Assembly: GCF_030817475.1 (NCBI RefSeq)
Contig: NZ_JAUSZJ010000002.1
Coordinates: forward strand, 1,665,501 to 1,729,500
DNA: 64,000 nucleotides
Source: Streptomyces sp. V2I9
GTDB taxonomy: Bacteria; Actinomycetota; Actinomycetes; Streptomycetales; Streptomycetaceae
Direction of reading: 5' to 3'
Shown here piece by piece: positions 36,683-44,435 of this stretch; positions within the stretch are counted from its first letter, which is position 1, and each line of letters opens with the position of its first letter. Made by a program: the position numbers and the translations under genes. The notes beneath the pieces were generated by a model, which saw nothing but the letters and a program-made list of their open reading frames with translations, searched no databases and had not been told where the DNA came from.

Positions 36683-38141
36683 CCTGCCGAGGATCTCCGC
36701 CCGCGTACGCATCCTGCTCTGGCTCCTGGTCGTGATGGCGGTCGCGCTGGGCGCGGTCGCCGTCACCGTGCGCTCCCTCCTCCAGCAGGACGTGGACCAC
36801 CGGATCAGCCAGCTGCTCACCCAGGAGACCGGAGAGTTCGCCAACTTCGTCCCGCAGGGCGTCGATCCGGACACCGGCGGCCGGTTCCCCACCGCCGACC
36901 GGCTGCTCCGGATCTATCTGCAACGCCAGTACGCGGACCCCGACGAGGAGTTGCTGGGCCTCACCGGCCGCCCCGGCGACCGGCCCGACGTCATCCGGCA
37001 GCGGCGCGATCTGCCCCCGGACACCGCCCTGTGGCGGGACGGTGCGTCGCTGACCCGCATCCACGCCTCCCCGGACTCCTTCGGAACCCTGCGACGCCCG
37101 CAGGGTGAGGTGCGCTGGGCGAAGGTCGGGATCGGCGCGTCCAGGGACGGCAGGCCCGGAACGTTCGTCGTCGCCTTCCACCCGGAGCGCGAACGGGCCG
37201 TCGCCGACAAGACGTTCTGGACGCTGCTCGCCCTGTCCGGGGTGGCGCTGCTGATGACGACAGGGGTCGGCTGGGCCGTCGCCGGCCGCATTCTCGCGCC
37301 CGTACGGATCGTCCGGGCGACGGCGGCCGAGCTGACCGAACAGGACCTCACCCGGCGTATCCCCGTGGAGGGCCGGGACGACATCGCGGCGCTGGCGGAG
37401 ACGTTCAACGCGATGCTGGACCGGCTGGAGCGGGCGTTCGCCGCGCAGCGGGTCTTCGTCGACGACGCCGGGCACGAGCTGCGCACCCCGATCACCATCG
37501 TCCGGGGCCATCTGGAGCTGATGGGCGACGATCCGGCGGACCGGGAGGAAACGGTACGGCTGGTCACGGACGAGCTGGACCGGATGAGCCGTATCGTCGA
37601 GGATCTGCTCCTCCTCGCGGGCGCCGAGCGCCCCGACTTCGTCCGCCCCGAACCCGTCCAGCTCGCGGAGCTGACCGCCGACGTGTTCGTGAAGGTGCGG
37701 ACCCTCGGGGACCGGGAGTGGCAGCTCGACGGCGTCGCGGACCGCGAAGTGCGGCTGGACCCGCAGCGGATGACGCAGGCGATGGTCCAGCTCGCGCAGA
37801 ACGCCGTCCAGCACACCGTTCCCGGCCAGCGCATCCGGATCGGCTCCCGGACCGAGGCGGGACGCGCCCGCACGGGACAGGCCCCGCCGGACCGGGACGG
37901 GGCGGGCCGCGTCGAACTGTACGTCGCGGACCACGGGCCCGGCATCCCGCCGGAGGACGCCGAGGTGATCTTCGAACGGTTCCGCCGGGGCACCTCCCGG
38001 CGCGGGACCCGCACCAGCGGCGCGGGGCTCGGCCTCGCCATCGTCAAGGCCATCGCGGAGGGCCACCACGGACGCGTGGAACTCCGCCGGACCGAGGGCG
38101 GCGGAGCCACCTTCGTACTCATCCTGGAGACCGACTCATGA
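36672..38141 (+). CDS. Sensor histidine kinase (OmpR-partner type)
   Basis: The protein has 489 residues. Two membrane helices (about 14-36 and 185-207) flank an extracytoplasmic sensor of about 150 residues. Next is a HAMP domain (RRIPVEGRDDIAALAETFNAML), HisKA with DDAGHELRTPITIVRGHLEL (phospho-acceptor His268) and HATPase_c (QLAQNAVQHT, DHGPGIPPED, GAGLGLAIVKAI). The ATG at 36672 overlaps the end of the acidic-protein gene. The response regulator starts at its stop (ATGA). Confidence 0.9.
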   Translation: MTVSLPRISARVRILLWLLVVMAVALGAVAVTVRSLLQQDVDHRISQLLTQETGEFANFVPQGVDPDTGGRFPTADRLLRIYLQRQYADPDEELLGLTGRPGDRPDVIRQRRDLPPDTALWRDGASLTRIHASPDSFGTLRRPQGEVRWAKVGIGASRDGRPGTFVVAFHPERERAVADKTFWTLLALSGVALLMTTGVGWAVAGRILAPVRIVRATAAELTEQDLTRRIPVEGRDDIAALAETFNAMLDRLERAFAAQRVFVDDAGHELRTPITIVRGHLELMGDDPADREETVRLVTDELDRMSRIVEDLLLLAGAERPDFVRPEPVQLAELTADVFVKVRTLGDREWQLDGVADREVRLDPQRMTQAMVQLAQNAVQHTVPGQRIRIGSRTEAGRARTGQAPPDRDGAGRVELYVADHGPGIPPEDAEVIFERFRRGTSRRGTRTSGAGLGLAIVKAIAEGHHGRVELRRTEGGGATFVLILETDS

Positions 38142-38797
38142 ACCGCATCCTGATCGCCGAGGACGAGGAGCGCATCGCCTCGTTCGTCCAGAAGGGGCTG
38201 CGCGCCAACGGCTTCACCACGGTCGTCGCGGAGGACGGCGACCTGGCGCTCGGCCACGCGCTGACCGGCGGTTTCGACCTGATGGTGCTCGACATCGGGT
38301 TGCCGGGGCGGGACGGCTTCACCGTCCTGCGGGAGCTGCGCGAGGCGCGGGTCACGCTGCCGGTGATCGTGCTCACCGCCCGCGACTCGGTCCGGGACAC
38401 CGTGGCCGGGCTGGAGGGCGGGGCCGACGACTGGATGACGAAGCCGTTCCGCTTCGAGGAGTTGCTCGCCCGCGTACGGCTGCGGCAGCGCACCGCCGCC
38501 CGCGCGCCCGAGGTCACCCTGTTGCGCAGCGGCAGCCTCGCCCTGGACCTGCGGACGCGCCGGGCCCGCGCGGAGGAACGGACGGTGGACCTGACGGCGC
38601 GCGAGTTCGTGCTTCTGGAGATGTTCCTGCGCCATCCGGGCCAGGTGCTGTCCCGCGAGCAGATCCTGTCGCATGTGTGGGGGTACGACTTCGACCCCGG
38701 CTCCAACATCGTGGACGTGTACGTCCGGGCGCTGCGCCGCAAGTTGGGGGCGGAGCGGCTGGAGACGGTACGGGGCATGGGGTACCGGTTGCCGTAG
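38138..38797 (+). CDS. OmpR/PhoB-type response regulator
   Basis: The protein has 219 residues. The receiver domain has ILIAEDEERI with the acidic pocket, phospho-acceptor Asp52 (LMVLDIGLPGRDG) and the conserved Lys in DWMTKPFRF. The C-terminal winged helix is typical of OmpR (VDLTAREFVLLEMFL, VDVYVRALRRKLG). It overlaps the kinase gene by 4 bp. Such regulators bind direct repeats about 11 bp apart; matching sites are found upstream of this operon and upstream of the next one. Confidence 0.92.
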   Translation: MNRILIAEDEERIASFVQKGLRANGFTTVVAEDGDLALGHALTGGFDLMVLDIGLPGRDGFTVLRELREARVTLPVIVLTARDSVRDTVAGLEGGADDWMTKPFRFEELLARVRLRQRTAARAPEVTLLRSGSLALDLRTRRARAEERTVDLTAREFVLLEMFLRHPGQVLSREQILSHVWGYDFDPGSNIVDVYVRALRRKLGAERLETVRGMGYRLP

Positions 38798-38824
38798 CCC
38801 TCGGGGTACGCCCGGACCGACGCC

Positions 38825-38894
38825 GCCCGGTCACCCGCCGCCCGAACGGCCGGGTGACCGGGCGGCCGGGTGACCGGGCGGCCGGGTGACCCGG
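38825..38894 (+). terminator. Terminator region with 16-bp tandem repeats
   Basis: The unit cggccgggtgaccggg is repeated at 38847-38862, 38863-38878 and 38879-38894 (last copy with one change), and an inverted copy (gcccggtcacccgcc) is at 38825-38839. Alternative stem-loops can form, downstream of the response regulator. Confidence 0.55.
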
Positions 38895-38903
38895 CGGCGG
38901 CGG

Positions 38904-38943
38904 GATGAAAGGTCCTTCACCGGCCGCTCATCGACCTCTCACC
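38904..38943 (+). promoter_or_regulatory. Composite GATGAA-N6-TTCACC-N5-CTCATC-N5-CTCACC site (site 2)
   Basis: GATGAA (38904-38909), TTCACC (38916-38921), CTCATC (38927-38932) and CTCACC (38938-38943): the three repeat units start 11 bp apart and the GATGAA spacing equals that of site 1. It lies 22 bp before the permease GTG, adjacent to a GAGGCT -10-like box at 38953-38958. Confidence 0.6.
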
Positions 38944-38965
38944 CCGCCTTCCGAGGCTGTACAGC

Positions 38966-40399
38966 GTGCCTCTCCCCCTCCGGCAGACCGCCGGCCTCTG
39001 CGCCGTCCTCGGACTCTGCGCCCTCCTCGCCGTCCCCGGCGCCGCCCCCGGCCTCGGCGTCGACGGGCGGCTCTCCCTCGCCGTCTTCGTCCTCGCCACC
39101 GCCGCCTGGATCGCCACCCCGGTGGATGACGCCTACGTCGCGCTCGGCGCGGGCCTGGCGCTGACGGTGACCGGGGTGATCAGCAGCGAGACCCTGTTCG
39201 CCACCTTGGGCGACGAGACGGTGTGGCTGCTGATCTGCGCGTTCGTCCTGGCGGCGGCCGTGACCCGGACCGGTCTGGCCGGGCGGGCCGCCGTGTTCCT
39301 GGTCGGCGGGGCCCGGACCGTACGCCAGTTGGTGCATCTGACCACGGCCGGTCTGGTCGTCACCGCGTTCGCCGTACCGGCCACCTCGGGCCGGGCCGCG
39401 CTCGCCCTCCCGGTGTTCCTGGCGCTGGCCGCCGCGCTCCGGGAGCGGACCCGCCTCGTCGTCATGCTGGCGCTCCTCTTCCCGACCGTCATCCTGCTCT
39501 CCGCCGTGGCGACCCTGATCGGGGCGGGCGCGCACCTGATCACGGTGGGGGTGCTGGGGGAGCAGACCGGGGAGCAGTTGGGCTTCGTCCAATGGCTGGT
39601 CCTCGGGCTGCCGTTGGCCGTCGTGTCCTCCCATCTCGCCGCCGAACTGGTGCTGGTGACCACGACCCGGCGCGCCGACCGCAGGGGGCCGGTCAGGATC
39701 ACGGCGGCGCAGATCCAGGAGCACTCCGGGACGGCCGTCGAAGGGCCGTTCACCCCGGCGGAGTCGCGGTGCCTGCTGCTGCTGGCGACCGTGGTCCTGC
39801 TGTGGTGCAGCGAGCCGCTGCACGGGGTGTCGCCCGCCGTGGTCGCGCTGATCGGCGCGCTGGTGGCGACCTCGCCCGCGCTGGGCACGGTCCGCTTCAA
39901 GGACGGGCTGCGGACGGTCCCCTGGCCGCTGCTGCTGTTCATGGCCGCCACCATGGCGATGGGCGTCGCCCTCGCCGATTCGGGTGCGGCCGACTGGCTG
40001 GTGGGGTGGATACCCACGGGGGCGTCCACGCCCCCGTGGTTGTTCCTCGCCGGAGTGGTCGTCGTCAGCACGGCCGCCCATCTCGCGCTCCAGTCGCGCT
40101 CCGCCCGGTCCTCCGTGCTGGTGCCGCTGGTGGTCGCGGCGGCGGTCGGGGCCGGGGTCAACCCGGTCACGGCGGCGCTGGCCTCCACGGCCGCCGCCGG
40201 TTTCTGCCACACCCTGCCGTCCTCGGCCAAGCCGGTCGCCCTCTTCGCGGATGTGCCGGGCACCCCGACGTACACCCCGCGCGACCTGCTGCGGCTGTCC
40301 GCCTTCCTCGCCCCGCTCACCGCCGCCCTCGTCCTCCTCTTCGCCCTCGCCGTCTGGCCGTTGCTCGGCGTGCCCGTCCTCCTGGAGACCCAGCCATGA
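38966..40399 (+). CDS. SLC13-family permease
   Basis: The protein has 477 residues with about 12 membrane helices and the divalent anion:Na+ symporter/ArsB-NhaD pattern, including FATLGDETVWLLICAFVLAA and LLFMAATMAMGVAL. The C-terminal half has FCHTLPSSAKPVALF with Ser/Pro substrate-loop residues (S-x-K). The GTG at 38966 follows GAGGCT by 7 nt, so it may be leaderless. A glycerate kinase gene overlaps the stop, which suggests an organic acid such as glycerate as substrate; this is inferred. Confidence 0.85.
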   Translation: MPLPLRQTAGLCAVLGLCALLAVPGAAPGLGVDGRLSLAVFVLATAAWIATPVDDAYVALGAGLALTVTGVISSETLFATLGDETVWLLICAFVLAAAVTRTGLAGRAAVFLVGGARTVRQLVHLTTAGLVVTAFAVPATSGRAALALPVFLALAAALRERTRLVVMLALLFPTVILLSAVATLIGAGAHLITVGVLGEQTGEQLGFVQWLVLGLPLAVVSSHLAAELVLVTTTRRADRRGPVRITAAQIQEHSGTAVEGPFTPAESRCLLLLATVVLLWCSEPLHGVSPAVVALIGALVATSPALGTVRFKDGLRTVPWPLLLFMAATMAMGVALADSGAADWLVGWIPTGASTPPWLFLAGVVVVSTAAHLALQSRSARSSVLVPLVVAAAVGAGVNPVTAALASTAAAGFCHTLPSSAKPVALFADVPGTPTYTPRDLLRLSAFLAPLTAALVLLFALAVWPLLGVPVLLETQP

Positions 40400-41616
40400 C
40401 CCGTCCTTCCTCCCGCGCTCCCCGCATCGCCATCGCCCCCAGCGGCTTCAAGGAGTCCCTGTCGGCGGCCCGTGTGGCGGAGGCCATCGCCGCCGGCGTA
40501 CGCCGGGTGGTCCCCGACGCCGAACTCGACCTCATCCCCCTCGTCGACGGCGGCGAGGGCACGGCGGAGGCACTGGCCCTGGCGGGTGGCGGCCGGCTGG
40601 TGAAGACCACGGCGACGGGCCCCGTGGGCGACCCGGTCGCCTCGCACTTCGCGTTGCTGGGTGGTCCCGGACCGCTCACCGCCGTCGTCGAGATGGCGGC
40701 CGTCGCGGGGCTCGCCCTGGTCCCGCCGGACCGCCGCCATCCGGGCGCGACCACCACGTACGGGGTCGGCGAGCTGATCCGGGCGGCCCTGGACGCCGGG
40801 GCCCGGCGCATCCTCGTCGGCTGCGGCGACTCCGGTACGTCGGACGGGGGCGCGGGCGCGCTCCAGGCGCTCGGGGCCCGGCTGACCGACCGGCACGGCC
40901 GCGAACTCCCGCCGGGCGGCGGGTCGTTGCACGAGTTGGAGCACCTCGACCCGTCCGCCCTCGACCCGAGGCTGGCCCGCACGGAACTGCTGGTGGCCTG
41001 CAACCCGTACAACGTGCTGTGCGGGAAGCGCGGCGTGGCCCGCGTGTTCGGGCCGCAGAAGGGGGCGACCCCGGCGGAGGTGGAGCTGCTCTCGGCGGGC
41101 CTGGAGCGGCTGGCCGCCGTCCTCACCCGTGACCTGGCCCCGGCGTTCACCCCGCCGACGGGAGCCGCCGTCGACCTGCGGACGGCCCCCGGAACGGGCG
41201 CTTCGGGCGGGCTGGGGGCCGGGCTCGCCGCGGTGGGGGCCCGGCTCCTCCCCCGTTACGACGTCCTGCTCGACGGCCTCGACCTGGACGCCCGCCTGGC
41301 CCGCGCCGATGTCGTGATCACGGCGGAGGGGGCGCTCGACCACCAGACCGTACGCGGGAAGATCCCGGCGGAGGTCGCCCGCCGGGCCCGCGCCTCCGGG
41401 GTGCCCGTCCTGGTGCTGGCCGGGACGATCGGGCCGGGCGCGCAGGACGTACGGGCGGTGGGCGTGGACGCGTACAGCGCGATCCTGCCCGCCCCGATGA
41501 CGCTGGGGGAGGCGATCGGCCGCAGCGGCGAGTTCCTGGCGGACGCCACGGAGCGGGCGATGCGGATCATGGCGCTCGGCACCCGGCTCGCCCCGCTGCA
41601 CCCGCTGGCGGCGTGA
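40396..41616 (+). CDS. Glycerate kinase
   Basis: The protein has 406 residues and matches the glycerate kinase type-1 family (GlxK/GarK): IAIAPSGFKESLSA, IPLVDGGEGTAEALA, GCGDSGTSDGGAGALQALG, GPQKGATPAEV and VITAEGALDHQT. It phosphorylates D-glycerate with ATP to a phosphoglycerate in the cytoplasm. The ATG overlaps the permease TGA (ATGA), so import and phosphorylation are probably coupled. A 20-bp inverted repeat follows the stop. Confidence 0.93.
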   Translation: MTRPSSRAPRIAIAPSGFKESLSAARVAEAIAAGVRRVVPDAELDLIPLVDGGEGTAEALALAGGGRLVKTTATGPVGDPVASHFALLGGPGPLTAVVEMAAVAGLALVPPDRRHPGATTTYGVGELIRAALDAGARRILVGCGDSGTSDGGAGALQALGARLTDRHGRELPPGGGSLHELEHLDPSALDPRLARTELLVACNPYNVLCGKRGVARVFGPQKGATPAEVELLSAGLERLAAVLTRDLAPAFTPPTGAAVDLRTAPGTGASGGLGAGLAAVGARLLPRYDVLLDGLDLDARLARADVVITAEGALDHQTVRGKIPAEVARRARASGVPVLVLAGTIGPGAQDVRAVGVDAYSAILPAPMTLGEAIGRSGEFLADATERAMRIMALGTRLAPLHPLAA

Positions 41617-41633
41617 GGTCGCCGGGCCGGGGC

Positions 41634-41697
41634 CCCGTGCGGGCACGGCGGCCGGACGGGGCCCGCGCCCGGCTCCGGGCCGCCGTGCCCGCACGGG
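41634..41697 (+). terminator. 20-bp inverted repeat after glycerate kinase
   Basis: Arms cccgtgcgggcacggcggcc (41634-41653) and ggccgccgtgcccgcacggg (41678-41697) are exact complements with a GC-rich 24-nt loop. Confidence 0.75.
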
Positions 41698-41781
41698 CCG
41701 GGGCAGGGGCTCCTCGCACGGGCCGGGGCAGGGAACGGGCCCGGGGACGCGAAGGCAGGGGCGGCCGTTAGGCTCGGAACC

Positions 41782-42594
41782 ATGGAGAGCCTGCGCATCA
41801 TCGACACCTGGCCGGTCACCACGGCGGCGGCCGCCGTCGTCCGGGCGGATGGCACCGTCCTCGGCACGCACGGGCCGACCGACCACCGTTTCCCCCTCGC
41901 CTCGGTCACCAAGCCGCTCGCGGCCTACGCGGCGCTGGTGGCGTACGAGGAAGGGGCCGTCGAGCTGGACGAGCCGGCCGGGCCCGAGGGCTCCACGGTG
42001 CGCCACCTCCTCGCCCACACCAGCGGCCTCGCCTTCGACGAGCACCGGGTGACGGCCCCGCCCGGCGAGCGCCGCCTCTATTCGAACGCGGGCTTCGAGG
42101 TGCTGGGCGAGCACATCGCGCGGGCGTCCGGCATCCCGTTCGCGGAATACCTGCGCCAGGCGGTCCTGGAGCCGCTGGCCATGACGTCCACGACCCTGGA
42201 CGGCTCCCCCGCCCGCGACGGCGTCTCCACCGCCGGGGACCTGGTCCGCTTCGCGGCCGAGGTCCAGGCCCCCCGCCTGCTCGACCCGCGTACGGTCCTG
42301 GAGGCCCAGAGCGTGGTGCATCCGGGCCTCAAGGGCGTCCTGCCGGGCTACGGCCACCAGAACCCGAACGACTGGGGCCTCGGCTTCGAGATCCGCGACT
42401 CCAAGTCCCCGCACTGGACGGGCACTTCGTCCTCCCCGGCCACCTTCGGGCACTTCGGCCAGGCGGGCACGTTCCTGTGGATCGACCCGGTGGCGGGCGC
42501 GGCCTGCGTCGCGCTGACGGACCGCGCGTTCGGCCCGTGGGCGGCGGAGGCGTGGACGCCGTTCACGGACGCGGTTCTGGCCGAGCTGTCCTGA
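41782..42594 (+). CDS. Serine hydrolase of the beta-lactamase/penicillin-binding family
   Basis: The protein has 270 residues. The three active-site motifs of class C/PBP-like serine hydrolases are visible: SVTK (Ser41, Lys44), YSN (100-102) and, near 235, HFGQAG in place of HxG/KTG. No signal peptide is present, so it is probably cytoplasmic and an esterase-like enzyme rather than a beta-lactamase. The ATG follows TAGGCT by 7 nt, so it is leaderless. Its 3' end overlaps the convergent ATPase gene by 32 bp. Confidence 0.85.
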   Translation: MESLRIIDTWPVTTAAAAVVRADGTVLGTHGPTDHRFPLASVTKPLAAYAALVAYEEGAVELDEPAGPEGSTVRHLLAHTSGLAFDEHRVTAPPGERRLYSNAGFEVLGEHIARASGIPFAEYLRQAVLEPLAMTSTTLDGSPARDGVSTAGDLVRFAAEVQAPRLLDPRTVLEAQSVVHPGLKGVLPGYGHQNPNDWGLGFEIRDSKSPHWTGTSSSPATFGHFGQAGTFLWIDPVAGAACVALTDRAFGPWAAEAWTPFTDAVLAELS

Positions 42595-43039
42595 TCCGCC
42601 GGGCACTCCCCGGCTCCGGCGGGGTCAGGCACTCGAACCAGACGGTCTTGCCCGGCTGATCCCACTGCTTCACGATGCCCCAGGCGTCGGTCACGGCGTT
42701 GACCAGGACGAGCCCCCGCCCGCCTTCGTCCAGCGGGTCCCTCCTGATGGCGAGCGGCAGAACCGGGTTGTCGTCCGCCACCTCGACGCGGACGCCTTCG
42801 CGGTCCGGCAGCCGGAAGATGTAGGCCCGGCCGCGCCGGTCGGGGACGTGCTGCACGACGTTGGCGATCAGCTCGGTGAGCGCCAACTCCGCCGCGTCGG
42901 CGAGGAACAGCAGGTCCCAGGTCCTGAGGTAGAGCCGCAGAATGCGGCGCAGGTGCCGGGCGGAGTGCTCACCGAAGGCGAGGTCGGCGCGGTAGACGGG
43001 CTCCCCGGCATTCCTCCGGGGGACGAGTACGTGATTCAT
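42563..43039 (-). CDS. Anti-sigma-factor-type ATP-binding protein (WhiJ-trio member)
   Basis: The protein has 158 residues with a HATPase_c_2 (RsbW/SpoIIAB-like) domain: LTELIANVVQHV (N-box), VEVADDNPVL (G1) and GGRGLVLVNAVTDAWGI (G2). Dozens of such proteins occur in streptomycetes, several next to a WhiJ-type XRE regulator and a DUF397 protein, as here; this genetic trio affects development. The ATG at 43039 is divergent from the XRE gene across 83 bp. Confidence 0.88.
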   Translation of the reverse strand: MNHVLVPRRNAGEPVYRADLAFGEHSARHLRRILRLYLRTWDLLFLADAAELALTELIANVVQHVPDRRGRAYIFRLPDREGVRVEVADDNPVLPLAIRRDPLDEGGRGLVLVNAVTDAWGIVKQWDQPGKTVWFECLTPPEPGSARRIRTARPEPRP

Positions 43040-43087
43040 GTCACCAGGCTGCGACGGAATGGCTACGCTCGGCTACGCACCGAAACG

Positions 43088-43103
43088 AACGCCGCGAGGC
43101 GTT
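43088..43103. promoter_or_regulatory. 16-bp palindrome before the XRE gene
   Basis: AACGCC-GCGA-GGCGTT lies 19 bp before the XRE start, between two promoters of divergent genes, and just beyond a GGCTACGC direct repeat (43062-43079). A candidate autoregulatory operator. Confidence 0.45.
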
Positions 43104-43122
43104 GCACCCGGAGGTCCGCACC

Positions 43123-43947
43123 GTGGCCAACATCCAGACGCTCGATCCCGACGCCTCCCCGCTGGACTTCTACGGCGGGGAGCTGCGCCGCCTGCGGGAG
43201 GCCGCCAAACTGACGCAGCCTCAGCTGGGCGACATCATCTTCTGCACCGGCTCGCTCATCGGCCAGGTCGAGACGACGAGGAAGATCCCGACCCGCGACT
43301 TCTCGGAGCGTGTGGACGCGGCGCTGGGCACGGACGGCGTGTTCTCGCGGCTGGTGGGGCTGGTGCTGCGGAGCCAACTGCCCACGTGGTTCCAGGCGTA
43401 CGCGGACATGGAGGCGAAGGCCGCGTACATCTCCACGTACCAGGCGCAGTTGGTCTACGGGCTGCTCCAGACGGAGGAGTACGCACGGGCGGTGCTGGCC
43501 ACCGGCATGCCCAAGGATCTGGACGGCCTGCTCGCGGCGCGGATGGAGCGCCAGCGCATCCTGGAGCGGCAGAAGCCACCGCTGGCATGGGCCATCCTGG
43601 ACGAGGCCGTGCTGTACCGGCCGATCGGCGGCCACGAGGTGATGCGGGCCCAACTCCAGAAGCTGTTGGACTACGCGACACACCGCTGGATGCGCATCCA
43701 GGTGCTGCCGTTCGAGGCCGGTGAACACGCGAGCCTGGACGGCTCATTCACCAGCATGCGCTTCGACGACGACCCGGACATCATCTACACCGAGGACCTC
43801 ATCTCCGGCCATATGACGGCCAACCCGGAGACCGTCAGAGAGTCCTCGCTCCGATACGCTCACCTCCAGGCCACCGCACTCTCCGTCGAGGAATCGGTGG
43901 CGCGGATCAGCCGCGTGATGGAGGAGCGTTATGGAGCACGGCCCTGA
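43123..43947 (+). CDS. WhiJ-like XRE/DUF5753 transcriptional regulator
   Basis: The protein has 274 residues. The helix-turn-helix at about 20-75 reads LRRLREAAKLTQPQLGD then LIGQVETTRKIPT. The C-terminal DUF5753 (Scr1-type) domain has YGLLQTEEYARAVL and LDYATHRWMRIQVLPFEAGEH. WhiJ-type proteins are developmental repressors controlled by their DUF397 partner. GGAGG at 43110 places the GTG start at 43123. The DUF397 gene overlaps its 3' end by 17 bp. Confidence 0.9.
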   Translation: MANIQTLDPDASPLDFYGGELRRLREAAKLTQPQLGDIIFCTGSLIGQVETTRKIPTRDFSERVDAALGTDGVFSRLVGLVLRSQLPTWFQAYADMEAKAAYISTYQAQLVYGLLQTEEYARAVLATGMPKDLDGLLAARMERQRILERQKPPLAWAILDEAVLYRPIGGHEVMRAQLQKLLDYATHRWMRIQVLPFEAGEHASLDGSFTSMRFDDDPDIIYTEDLISGHMTANPETVRESSLRYAHLQATALSVEESVARISRVMEERYGARP

Positions 43948-44272
43948 CCTGACGAGCGCGGAGTGGCGCAAGTCGAGCTACAGCGGAAGCACCGGCGGCG
44001 ACTGCGTCGAGTGCACCGTGACCGATGGCGCCATCTGGCGGAAGTCCTCGTACAGCGGCAGTACAGGCGGCGAGTGCGTCGAGTGCACCGTGACCGGCGG
44101 CGCGGCCTGGCAGACGTCCTCGTACAGCGGCAACACCGGCGGCGAGTGCGTCGAGACCGCCGTCGAGACCGCCTGCGGGTCCGTCCCCGTCCGCGACAGC
44201 AAGAACCCGACCGGCCCCGCCATCGTCCTGGGGGCCCGCGCCTGGCAGACGTTCGTGGACGGACTGCGCTGA
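43931..44272 (+). CDS. DUF397 protein with three tandem repeats
   Basis: The protein has 113 residues. DUF397 proteins are usually about 60-80 residues with one unit WRKSSYSGxxGGxCVE. Here the unit occurs three times with a 24-residue (72-bp) period: WRKSSYSGSTGGDCVE, WRKSSYSGSTGGECVE and WQTSSYSGNTGGECVE, before the normal end PVRDSKNPTGPAIVLGARAW. The ATG lies within the XRE gene's end, so it is translated from the same mRNA. It is likely the antagonist of the XRE regulator. Confidence 0.9.
   Translation: MEHGPDLTSAEWRKSSYSGSTGGDCVECTVTDGAIWRKSSYSGSTGGECVECTVTGGAAWQTSSYSGNTGGECVETAVETACGSVPVRDSKNPTGPAIVLGARAWQTFVDGLR
43964..44179. repeat. 72-bp tandem repeat coding for DUF397 units
   Basis: Three in-frame copies start at 43964, 44036 and 44108. 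The first two are more alike than the third, indicating recent duplication. Confidence 0.7.
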
Positions 44273-44287
44273 CACGACCACGTCCGA

Positions 44288-44330
44288 GAAGGCGGCGGCC
44301 GGGGCCTGACGGGCTCCGGCCGCCGCCTTC
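44288..44330 (+). terminator. 15-bp perfect hairpin after the DUF397 gene
   Basis: Arms gaaggcggcggccgg (44288-44302) and ccggccgccgccttc (44316-44330) with a 13-nt loop, 16 bp after the stop. Confidence 0.8.
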
Positions 44331-44435
44331 TTCACGCGCGGCGCGTCGAGCGGCTCGTGCGGCGGAGCGAGAGTGTCAGTGGGCGGTGCGAGGGTGGTAC
44401 GGACAGCTCCCCTCACTGCGGTCGGAAGAGGCCCG

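Noticed and set aside
38904..38943. PhoP (PHO box) as the main explanation of site 2
   Set aside because: The units resemble GTTCACC repeats but the leading GATGAA and its exact spacing are shared with site 1 before the two-component operon, so the local regulator is the simpler candidate; PhoP remains possible.
39133..42606. A 1157-residue minus-strand frame opposite permease, kinase and serine hydrolase
   Set aside because: Its composition is typical antisense and the three plus-strand genes carry strong family motifs.
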